DNA of 5,531 nucleotides from Ferrithrix thermotolerans DSM 19514 (GCA_945860575.1 CAMAQQ010000093.1:1-5531); one strand, 5' to 3'; counted from the first letter of the stretch, positions 1 through 5,352 are shown. Numbers and translations are program-made. Notes: generated by a model not told the origin, from the letters alone.

Positions 1-1
1 T

Positions 2-172
2 TCAATGCTTGAAGCCCATCTGCTCGACTTCAGCGGCGACCTTTACGGCGAGAGTGTTCGCGTTTCGTTCACGCATTTTCTGCGTGGTGAACGCAAGTTC
101 GAAAATATTGATGCGCTAAAAATGCAACTCAAGTACGACATTGAACAGACCCGAGCAGTCTCAAGCCGTTAG
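2..172 (+). CDS. ribF: Bifunctional riboflavin kinase/FAD synthetase, C-terminal end (partial)
   Basis: Only the last 56 codons and the TAG stop are present; the start lies left of the window. RibF phosphorylates riboflavin to FMN and adenylylates FMN to FAD in the cytoplasm. The visible part is the end of the C-terminal riboflavin kinase domain. It carries the family signature EAHLLDFSGDLYGE, followed by a VRVSF..FLRGERKF strand and loop, and the final helix with the ALKMQLKYDIEQTR pattern. Reading is continuous in frame 2 to the stop. The gene converges on fbiC with only 9 nt between the two stop codons. In many bacteria ribF is followed directly by rpsO and pnp; here those genes appear only after an inverted block of about 4.6 kb. 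Identification is firm from the signature, although the N-terminal FAD synthetase domain cannot be seen. Confidence 0.93.
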   Translation, partial: SMLEAHLLDFSGDLYGESVRVSFTHFLRGERKFENIDALKMQLKYDIEQTRAVSSR

Positions 173-181
173 ATTTTTTGG

Positions 182-2590
182 CTAGTGAGTCGCAAACTCA
201 GTGTTTTTGTCGTGACTTTTGTCGTAACTTTTATCGTAGAGAGTTGAGCGTTGGCGCAATGTTCGACCTAGTGGTTCAACTATTTCTCTAAACGAATCTT
301 CAGTCATTTCTTGACCGTGGCTTGCGCCAGCAGCACGCGAAATGTTTTCGTTCATTAGTGTGCCACCCATGTCGTTGCAACCTGCTTGCAGTAACTGTGT
401 TGCACCGGCGTGACCGATTTTTGTCCACGACACTTGAATGTTGTCGATCAGCCCGTGATAAGCGATGCGTGCAATTGCGTGCATCAAAACTGTTTCTCTA
501 AAAGTTGGACCACGACGTGATTTATGTTGCAAATAAATCGGCGAAGCCATGTGTACAAACGGCAGGCCGACAAACTCGGTGAAGCCACCGGTTTCTTTTT
601 GTAGGTCTCGTGTGCGCACGATGTGCTTGGCCCAGCTCATTGGGTGTTCAACCGAACCAAACATGATCGTGATGTTCGAGCGCAAACCGGCTTTGTGTGC
701 AACGCGATGACACTCGAGCCATTCTTCGGTGTTGATTTTGTCAGAGCAGATAATCGCGCGCACATCATCATCTAAAATTTCGGCGGCCGTTCCTGGTAGC
801 GAAGCCAAACCAGCATCTTTGAGTCGCAAAATATATTCGTGTAGTGGTTCGCCGAGTCGCCGCGCACCTTCGGTAACTTCAAGGGCGGTAAAGCCGTGAA
901 TGTGCATTTGCGGCACAGCATCTTTAACAGCCCGTGCTACATCAATGTAATAGTCACCATCAAAATCAGGATGAATTCCACCTTGTAGGGTTACTTCGGT
1001 TGCGCCCTTATCCCAAGCTTCGCTGGCTCGCATCGCAATGTCGTCAAGGGTCAACAAATATGGTGTGCCGCGCAAATTTAAACTGAGTGGACCCTTCGAG
1101 AACCCACAAAATTTGCATTTGAATGTGCAGACATTTGTGTAGTTGATATTGCGATTATGCACCCAGGTCACAACATCGCCAACAACTTGTTCGCGCAACT
1201 GGTCGGCAAGTGCGGCAACAGCATCAACTTCAGGCCCACGGGCACCAAACAGTGTGACTATTTGTTGTTGATCGACTTGCTGACCGAGTTCAACACCGCG
1301 CAACACTTCGGCGATAGCGCCAGTTTTAATTTTGTTGCCTTCATTGCGCGCACTAATCAAAACTGGTGGGGGATTATTCGCGCCCGAATACCACTGCGTT
1401 GAACGGTGGCCGATCAAAATGACTTCGGCGCCATCTTGAACGACATCAGCCGCCGTAACTTTTTCTGGCCAAACTTGACCTGGGTCATCACGACCGAGAC
1501 CTTCAGCGTCGCTGCGATCCAGAACTTTGAAATGCAACGAGTCATCAAGCCACTTCCTTGGCGCTGTAGCAAACTCTGGATAGATAGTTAGTCGCGGAGC
1601 CAATACTTTGTCGCGAAACTCAGTTGAAGCGCGCAACTTGTCGAGCGACGGCCACGGTCGCTCTGGGTTGACATGATCGGCCGTGACTGGTGAAACGCCA
1701 CCCCAATCGTCAATGCCAGCGTCAAGCAAAACACCGAAGTCGTCGCTCAAATTTGGTGGCGCCTGCAAATGAATTTCTGGCGGCAAGATGACTCTCGCTG
1801 CAGCAATTGTCCACAAGTATTCGTCTTGTGGGCAGGGTTTTTCGCGCTGCATGATCGTGAGAGGCTTCGGCAAAAAGTTTTGCACGATCACTTCTTGAAC
1901 ATGGCCGTATTTTGCGTGCGACGCAGCAATGGCTTGAAGTGCAACTATGCGGTCTTGCCGTGTTTCGCCGATACCGACCAAGATGCCAGTGGTAAAAGCG
2001 ATGTTCAGTTCACCGGCGAAATTTAAGGTATCAAGACGGCGCTGCGGCTCTTTATCTGGCGCGCCACGATGGCAATCTAAGTCGTCGCGCAACGTTTCGA
2101 TCATCATGCCCTGTGAGGGCGAGACGCGGCGCAACATCTGCAACTCTTCGCGATATAGCGCACCGGCATTTGCGTGCGGTAACAAACCAGTTTCGCGAAG
2201 AACGAGCGCCGCCATGTCGTGCAGATAGTGCACGGTGCTGTCGTACTTGTTTTGCTTCAACCATTCGCGCGCAACTTCGTATCGCAATTCGGGTCGCTCG
2301 CCGAGTGTAAACAATGCTTCGTGACATCCAACTTTTGCGCCCTGCTTTGCAATTGAAAGAACCTGCTCGGCGGTGAGGTAAGGGTTTTCTAAGTGCGCCG
2401 GCGGCTGGGCGAAAGTGCAGTAGCCGCATTTATCGCGACACAACATCGTCAGCGGTATAAAAACTTTTGGTGAGTATGTAACTCGACTGCCAAAAGTCTC
2501 GTCGCGAATTGCACGCGCTCGGCTCATCAACTCTGGCGTTGAGATTTCGAAAATTGGCGTATCAAGTACGCGACGACTCTCAGACAACAT
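182..2590 (-). CDS. fbiC: FO synthase, fused CofG-CofH radical SAM enzyme (F420 biosynthesis)
   Basis: FbiC makes 7,8-didemethyl-8-hydroxy-5-deazariboflavin (FO), the chromophore of coenzyme F420. The CofH half joins a tyrosine-derived hydroxybenzyl group to 5-amino-6-ribitylaminouracil, and the CofG half closes the deazaflavin ring; each half is a radical SAM enzyme. Two CxxxCxxC iron-sulfur motifs are visible: CRDKCGYC at residues 51-58 (CofG) and CTFKCKFC at 488-495 (CofH). Each sits in the expected context (YSPKVFIPLT before the first, WVHNRNINYTN before the second). Other family blocks include DDWGGVSPVTADHVNPERPW in CofG and LQGGIHPDF, LPGTAAEIL and NDMGGTLMNENISRAAGA in CofH. Length is 802 aa, close to the roughly 850 aa usual for actinobacterial FbiC. 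I chose the ATG at 2590 because GGAGG lies 3 nt upstream. A TTG at 2638 would add 16 residues but has a poor ribosome site. The C-terminus ends in a short tandem repeat. It is the last gene of the - strand block. Confidence 0.96.
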   Translation of the reverse strand: MLSESRRVLDTPIFEISTPELMSRARAIRDETFGSRVTYSPKVFIPLTMLCRDKCGYCTFAQPPAHLENPYLTAEQVLSIAKQGAKVGCHEALFTLGERPELRYEVAREWLKQNKYDSTVHYLHDMAALVLRETGLLPHANAGALYREELQMLRRVSPSQGMMIETLRDDLDCHRGAPDKEPQRRLDTLNFAGELNIAFTTGILVGIGETRQDRIVALQAIAASHAKYGHVQEVIVQNFLPKPLTIMQREKPCPQDEYLWTIAAARVILPPEIHLQAPPNLSDDFGVLLDAGIDDWGGVSPVTADHVNPERPWPSLDKLRASTEFRDKVLAPRLTIYPEFATAPRKWLDDSLHFKVLDRSDAEGLGRDDPGQVWPEKVTAADVVQDGAEVILIGHRSTQWYSGANNPPPVLISARNEGNKIKTGAIAEVLRGVELGQQVDQQQIVTLFGARGPEVDAVAALADQLREQVVGDVVTWVHNRNINYTNVCTFKCKFCGFSKGPLSLNLRGTPYLLTLDDIAMRASEAWDKGATEVTLQGGIHPDFDGDYYIDVARAVKDAVPQMHIHGFTALEVTEGARRLGEPLHEYILRLKDAGLASLPGTAAEILDDDVRAIICSDKINTEEWLECHRVAHKAGLRSNITIMFGSVEHPMSWAKHIVRTRDLQKETGGFTEFVGLPFVHMASPIYLQHKSRRGPTFRETVLMHAIARIAYHGLIDNIQVSWTKIGHAGATQLLQAGCNDMGGTLMNENISRAAGASHGQEMTEDSFREIVEPLGRTLRQRSTLYDKSYDKSHDKNTEFATH
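186..208 (+). terminator. Weak candidate intrinsic terminator for ribF, inside the fbiC 3' end
   Basis: On the + strand TGAGT (186-190) and ACTCA (196-200) form a perfect 5-bp stem around a 5-nt loop. GTG and then five T residues (204-208) follow. It lies 14 nt past the ribF stop, within the last codons of convergent fbiC. On the - strand the stem is not followed by a T run, so it could serve only ribF. The stem is short and AT-containing, so the call is tentative. Confidence 0.3.
203..238 (-). repeat. Three 12-bp tandem units at the fbiC 3' end
   Basis: Read on the - strand, three imperfect 12-bp units follow one another: TACGATAAAAGT, TACGACAAAAGT and CACGACAAAAAC. They encode YDKS, YDKS and HDKN near the FbiC C-terminus, just beyond the conserved CofH core. 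The in-frame 12-bp period suggests slipped-strand duplication. The tail is charged and low in complexity, so it is probably tolerated rather than functional. Confidence 0.8.
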
Positions 2591-2651
2591 GACCCTCCGA
2601 TGGAGATTGATGAAACTATGTTGAGAGCGCTCGACCAAGTTTCTTCACCGT

Positions 2652-2694
2652 GTTAGAGAGGTGATGAATCTTGTATTTGTCGTGCACCTCTAAC
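2652..2694 (-). promoter_or_regulatory. Inverted repeat between the AroQ-VOC gene and fbiC
   Basis: On the + strand AGAGGTG (2657-2663) pairs perfectly with CACCTCT (2685-2691) across a 21-nt loop. An alternative register pairs GTTAGAG (2652-2658) with CTCTAAC (2688-2694). It lies in the 154-nt gap between the AroQ-VOC stop and the fbiC ATG, about 62 nt upstream of that ATG. No T run follows on the - strand, so it is not a standard intrinsic terminator. It could be a processing or attenuation hairpin in a cotranscript, or an operator for a separate fbiC promoter. I see no convincing -35/-10 pair in the gap. Confidence 0.35.
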
Positions 2695-2744
2695 CGTAGC
2701 GCCGATCTTCGCCTTCACGCAAGCGCTGTTTACAAAGTGTTGGA

Positions 2745-3515
2745 TTATTTAACGAGGGCGCGAAAAAGGGCGCGGACATTTTGTCCGGAAATCGGCACGC
2801 GGTGGCCAGTGCGCGAAATGAACCCGAGTTGCACACCAGTTGAAGGGTCAAGCACCGTGAAAACTTGCTCGTGCCCATCGGCATCGACGATTACATCTGT
2901 GAGTAAAGGAACTTTTGCTTCGGCGAGTGCCTGTTGCACGAAGCCTGCATTCAGCACTTCGATCGCGATGTGTTGAACGCCGGAACCGTGCGCTGCCAAG
3001 TGTGCATCAACACTGGGGTCACCAGGGCCAACCAGAACCACAGTGACGCCACCTGCATCAGCGGTGATGATCGCTGAATCTTGGGTGCGAGTGATTTTGA
3101 AACCTAGTGATGTGAGAAAAATCATCGCCGAATCTAAGTTGGCGACCGCGACAACGACATGATCAATTCGGCAAGCAACAGTGTCAAGTGCCGATCGTAG
3201 GGTTGATCCTGAAGTATCTGCCGTTTTGCTCGGCGCAGTCTCGTTGCGTTCTTCGGCAATTTCAATGCGATGTGTCTCTGCCAGCAATATACGAAACAGT
3301 TGTTCTGTGAAGTCTGGGTCTACTTGATTATCGATAGCCCACTGACGACGCACGGTCAAAACCTCTCGCACTCGTTGGGGCTGGATAACTGCGGTGGCTG
3401 TTCCGGCTTTGACTTCTGCGACTTGGCGACAAACTTCCATTCGTTCGGCGAGCAACTTGACGATCGCTAGATCTATTTCATCTATTTTTTGACGCAATTG
3501 TGAGAGGTCTTTCAT
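2745..3515 (-). CDS. AroQ chorismate mutase-like domain fused to a HPPD-like VOC domain
   Basis: This 256-aa protein has two domains. Residues about 1-89 form an AroQ-type helical domain (LRQKIDEIDLAIVKLLAERM, K36, R48). Family members convert chorismate to prephenate, or in the PchB subgroup isochorismate to salicylate plus pyruvate. By eye R8, R25, K36 and R48 match the binding arginines and lysine of E. coli chorismate mutase, with E85 at the Gln88 position. The 41-75 segment reads more like PchB. After a polar linker, residues about 116-237 form a vicinal-oxygen-chelate domain (RIDHVVVAV, LTSLGF, HGSGVQHIAIEV) resembling 4-hydroxyphenylpyruvate dioxygenase, and the C-terminal NVRALF resembles the HPPD tail. 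Metal-ligand-like H119 and H182 are present, but glycine G231 occupies the usual glutamate position. I chose the ATG at 3515 because it overlaps the ribE stop as ATGA, implying coupled translation; a GTG at 3527 is the alternative. The domain calls are firm, but the activity is unknown and I know of no described protein with this fusion. Confidence 0.85.
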   Translation of the reverse strand: MKDLSQLRQKIDEIDLAIVKLLAERMEVCRQVAEVKAGTATAVIQPQRVREVLTVRRQWAIDNQVDPDFTEQLFRILLAETHRIEIAEERNETAPSKTADTSGSTLRSALDTVACRIDHVVVAVANLDSAMIFLTSLGFKITRTQDSAIITADAGGVTVVLVGPGDPSVDAHLAAHGSGVQHIAIEVLNAGFVQQALAEAKVPLLTDVIVDADGHEQVFTVLDPSTGVQLGFISRTGHRVPISGQNVRALFRALVK

Positions 3516-4117
3516 CTTCGCCACCACTTTTTGCGAGACGAGCCTTGCACATTTACCGCCGACGAACTCATGCGTGCAATGTGCTTAGCCATCATGTCCA
3601 TTTCGATATTTACTTTGTCACCAACTTTGCGAACGCCTAATGTCGTCACTTCCGTCGTGTGAGGTATCACTGCAACAGAAAAAGTATCGACTGTTAAGTC
3701 AAAAGCAGTAAGGCTGATGCCATCAACCGTGACAGAACCTTTTTCTACGATCAGATGCATCAAGTTGCGCGGTATTCGCACAACTAAGTTCGGCACCTCT
3801 GAAACAACTTCGCCGACTGCGTCTACATGACCCAAAACAAGATGCCCGCCGAGCCGATCGCCTAACGCCATCGGCCGTTCAAGATTGACGGGTTCTCCAA
3901 CAACAAGGGTGCCGAGATTTGTGCGCGAGAATGTTTCATCGCTGACGTCAGTCATCCACGAATTTTTGTCGATCTCAACAACTGTTAGGCAACAACCATT
4001 GACAGCGATTGATGAGCCAACTTTCGAGCCGTCCAACACGGTTTGAGCCGAAATGCGCAGCCGTGAACCGCTTCGTTCGGCAACTCTGCCAAGTTCTTCG
4101 ACGATTCCAGTGAACAC
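3512..4117 (-). CDS. ribE: Riboflavin synthase, alpha subunit
   Basis: The enzyme dismutates two 6,7-dimethyl-8-ribityllumazine molecules to riboflavin and 5-amino-6-ribitylaminouracil, the same pyrimidine that FbiC consumes. The 201-aa length is normal for the family. Two lumazine-binding barrels are evident. The first starts with the hallmark MFTGIVEE and carries SSIAVNGCCLTV, where C43 corresponds to catalytic-site Cys48 of the E. coli enzyme. The second starts around residue 90 with GGHLVLGHVDAVG and carries KGSVTVDGISLT. The GTG start at 4117 is fixed by the conserved N-terminus; AAGG lies just upstream. The gene begins 11 nt after the preceding small gene and ends in an ATGA overlap with the AroQ-VOC gene, so the three are probably cotranscribed. 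The usual partners ribD, ribA/B and ribH are not in this window. Naming varies: the same enzyme is called ribC in E. coli and ribE in many other bacteria. Confidence 0.96.
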   Translation of the reverse strand: MFTGIVEELGRVAERSGSRLRISAQTVLDGSKVGSSIAVNGCCLTVVEIDKNSWMTDVSDETFSRTNLGTLVVGEPVNLERPMALGDRLGGHLVLGHVDAVGEVVSEVPNLVVRIPRNLMHLIVEKGSVTVDGISLTAFDLTVDTFSVAVIPHTTEVTTLGVRKVGDKVNIEMDMMAKHIARMSSSAVNVQGSSRKKWWRR

Positions 4118-4128
4118 GCCTTACGACA

Positions 4129-4395
4129 CTACTTGGCGGGTTTCACTACTAAGTCAGACTTAATTCTTAAAAACACAATGCCATCGACGACTCGCTCAAC
4201 TTCTGCATTCGCTAAGTCTGCATCTTCATTACCGACTATTAAGGTCATTCCTGGTTTGAGCACAAGTCCAGCACGCGCATGTCTGATATCGCCGTGAGTT
4301 AATCCATCAGAATCACAACGCTGGTAGTCAATCCACAGATCCCACGGAGTTTTGTCGGTTGAAGCGACGACCATGTCGTTGAGTTTACCGAGCAT
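4129..4395 (-). CDS. Small uncharacterised protein, second gene of a pair
   Basis: This 88-aa protein has no function I recognise. It contains a WIDYQRCDSDG block around residues 20-30, then a basic stretch, then alternating hydrophobic residues (AGLVLKPGMTLIVGNEDAD, VERVVDGIVFLRI) that suggest a compact beta-rich fold. There is no signal peptide, membrane helix or evident catalytic motif. The ATG at 4395 overlaps the upstream small gene by 11 nt, as in translationally coupled pairs. A TTG at 4434 or an ATG at 4374 are alternative starts, and none has a clear ribosome site. It ends 11 nt before ribE, so it probably lies in the same transcript. From memory, short actinobacterial proteins with a WIDYQR-like start are encoded next to proteins like its upstream neighbour; I could not check this. 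The short length leaves some doubt, but codon continuity and tight packing argue for a real gene. Confidence 0.6.
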   Translation of the reverse strand: MLGKLNDMVVASTDKTPWDLWIDYQRCDSDGLTHGDIRHARAGLVLKPGMTLIVGNEDADLANAEVERVVDGIVFLRIKSDLVVKPAK

Positions 4396-4759
4396 AGGCA
4401 GGGTTGCTAGTAGGTGGGTTAAAGCATTCAGCAAGGCGGATCAGAGTTTCATCTTCAAGGTTCGGCAATGCGATGTCGTAATGCGGGTTTTGAAACGTTG
4501 CGAGCAATATGAAACCAGTTTGCCTGAGTTTGGCGACATGTGACGTGCGAATTGATTTGTATCTTCGCAGTTCTGGCCGCGAACAAACCGCGGTGAAATT
4601 TTCTTCGTCAGTGAGGAACACCGAAATCAAGTGCATCCCAGTTTCTTGATAGGCCACTTGTGCCGATCGGCGCAGACTTTCGAGATTCATGATTCCGCCG
4701 CGAATCACAACAACGGCATCATCTGGTGGGCTTTCATTACGAAGTTGTAGTCGTTGCAC
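4385..4759 (-). CDS. Small uncharacterised protein, first gene of a pair
   Basis: The product is a 124-aa protein of unknown function. After a polar N-terminus it has a hydrophobic strand and turn (DDAVVVIRGGIM, about residues 13-24), a helix, a second strand (LISVFLTDEE), then the RRYKSIRTS region, and a closing LRQTGFILLATFQNPHYDIALP block. It ends in a proline-rich tail. The pattern suggests a soluble alpha/beta protein, with no signal peptide or membrane span. The GTG at 4759 is the first usual start codon in an open frame that continues upstream to a TGA at 4841-4843. No ribosome site is visible, so leaderless translation or an unusual start is possible; the ATG at 4690 would remove the RGG strand. 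It is the first gene of the - strand block and faces rpsO divergently. Its last 11 nt overlap the next small gene. I loosely recall similar RGG/LRxxGFxLLxTF proteins in actinobacteria, but cannot name a family. Confidence 0.65.
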   Translation of the reverse strand: MQRLQLRNESPPDDAVVVIRGGIMNLESLRRSAQVAYQETGMHLISVFLTDEENFTAVCSRPELRRYKSIRTSHVAKLRQTGFILLATFQNPHYDIALPNLEDETLIRLAECFNPPTSNPAYAR

Positions 4760-4939
4760 GCGCGCATGTGTGCTGTAATTGATGTATTGGTGGGTGGTTT
4801 CGCAAAGAATTGGTTGTAGATTGAAGGGGTCAATTAGGGCTCATCCTCTGATTAGATGCCACTGACCAAAAGGTCGGGGCGACCAGTCATCTCGCTGGCT
4901 AGCAAATCTGCTGGCGAGACTTCGAAAGGCAAAATAAAA
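4760..4939. promoter_or_regulatory. Divergent intergenic region and probable rpsO leader
   Basis: These 180 bases separate the - strand block from rpsO and must hold promoters for both directions unless either is read through. For rpsO the best -10-like hexamer is TAGATT (4817-4822), which lacks a good -35 partner. For the - strand, TTGACC (complement of 4828-4833) resembles a -35 box, but the spacing to any -10 is poor. The rpsO-proximal half, from about 4861, is rich in possible RNA hairpins. An open frame with ATG at 4856 runs through this half into rpsO, but I treat it as untranslated because S15 proteins normally begin near 4940. Confidence 0.5.
4861..4919 (+). promoter_or_regulatory. 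Structured rpsO leader with alternative hairpins
   Basis: Two adjoining structures are visible. First, GGTC at 4872-4875 can pair either with GACC at 4864-4867 (loop AAAA) or, as GGTCG, with CGACC at 4880-4884 (loop GGG); the two pairings exclude each other. Second, TCTCG (4890-4894) pairs with CGAGA (4915-4919), and CTAGCA (4899-4904) with TGCTGG (4909-4914) across the loop AATC, leaving a CTGG bulge. That hairpin contains a U.G pair beside a C-G pair, a feature of S15 binding sites on RNA. S15 represses its own mRNA through leaders that differ between bacterial phyla, so an autoregulatory site is plausible here. Confidence 0.4.
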
Positions 4940-5203
4940 GTGGCGATCACTCCAACTAAAGATGTCATCAGCAAGCATGGACAGCATGCAACGGACTCGG
5001 GCTCACCAGAAGTACAAATTGCACTTCTCACTGAGCGAATCAATAGTCTCACAGAGCATCTCAAGAGCCATGTTAAAGACCACCACTCACGTCGTGGTTT
5101 GTTGATGATGGTTGGTCGTCGTCGCCGAATGCTTGATTACGTCCGAGATCGAAACATCGAGAAGTATCGAAAACTTCTTGAAGATCTTGGTTTGCGTCGT
5201 TAA
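4940..5203 (+). CDS. rpsO: 30S ribosomal protein S15
   Basis: S15 is a primary 16S rRNA-binding protein of the small-subunit platform; it binds the h20/h21/h22 junction and helps form bridge B4 to the large subunit. The sequence matches the family throughout: TDSGSPEVQIALLTERI at about residues 18-34, LTEHLKSHVKDHHSRRGLL around 37-55, and VGRRRRMLDYVRDRN to the terminal LEDLGLRR. I set the start at GTG 4940 because the 87-aa product then begins at the usual family position and has nearly the standard length of about 89. AAAGG lies 10 nt upstream, a weak and distant ribosome site. An in-frame ATG at 4856 would give 115 aa, adding a 28-residue basic extension that I do not recognise from S15 proteins and that has no ribosome site. 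pnp follows in the same direction, the usual rpsO-pnp arrangement. Confidence 0.95.
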   Translation: MAITPTKDVISKHGQHATDSGSPEVQIALLTERINSLTEHLKSHVKDHHSRRGLLMMVGRRRRMLDYVRDRNIEKYRKLLEDLGLRR

Positions 5204-5235
5204 ACGTTAGTCAACGATAGAAATATTCGACAAAG

Positions 5236-5241
5236 AATAAT
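5236..5241 (+). promoter_or_regulatory. Possible -10 element for a pnp promoter
   Basis: AATAAT matches the TATAAT consensus at five of six positions and sits in a markedly AT-rich stretch (5204-5265) after rpsO. No convincing -35 hexamer lies 16-18 nt upstream. TTCGAC (5226-5231) with CATAAA (5250-5255) at 18-nt spacing is an alternative. A separate pnp promoter downstream of rpsO is known in several bacteria, which is the only independent support. Confidence 0.2.
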
Positions 5242-5276
5242 AGAAACAACATAAACCAATCGAACAATCTGTAGTT

Positions 5277-5352
5277 GGTTGTCAGTTGAGGATTTCGCGA
5301 ACTGTTCTAAAAAGTTCCGCGCGAAAGTCCACGAAGTTCTCAACTGGGAACC
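5277..5352 (+). promoter_or_regulatory. Long stem-loop in the rpsO-pnp spacer (candidate processing or leader element)
   Basis: CAGTTGAG (5283-5290) and CTCAACTG (5339-5346) form a perfect 8-bp stem. It extends through a 2x2 internal loop to GGTT (5277-5280) with AACC (5349-5352). Nested inside, TTTCGCG (5293-5299) pairs with CGCGAAA (5320-5326), topped by AAC/GTT (5300-5302 with 5314-5316). No T run follows, so it is not an intrinsic terminator. In E. coli and Streptomyces a stem-loop in this spacer is cut by RNase III and governs pnp expression; this structure is in the right place for the same role. Confidence 0.6.

Noticed and set aside
1157..2310. Several + strand open frames of 60-93 codons opposite fbiC.
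   Set aside because: They lie antisense to strongly conserved fbiC sequence, have no recognisable protein motifs and overlap each other in different frames.
2671..2976. A + strand open frame of about 100 codons opposite the end of the AroQ-VOC gene.
   Set aside because: It overlaps the conserved VOC domain in antisense and its sequence resembles no protein I know.
4129..4759. Overlapping small gene pair as a toxin-antitoxin module.
   Set aside because: Size and overlap fit, but neither protein shows a DNA-binding motif or toxin signature, so function was left open.
4775..4833. Promoter for the - strand block built from a TTGACC box and a downstream AT-rich hexamer.
   Set aside because: No -10-like hexamer occurs at 16-18 nt with more than about three matches, so no promoter was called.
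5321..5333. GCGAAAGTCCACG recalls the GAAAGTCC block of RNase P RNA.
   Set aside because: The spacer is only 215 nt, too short for RNase P RNA, and the other conserved blocks are missing.
5277..5352. Stem-loop as an rpsO intrinsic terminator.
   Set aside because: No run of T residues follows the closing arm.
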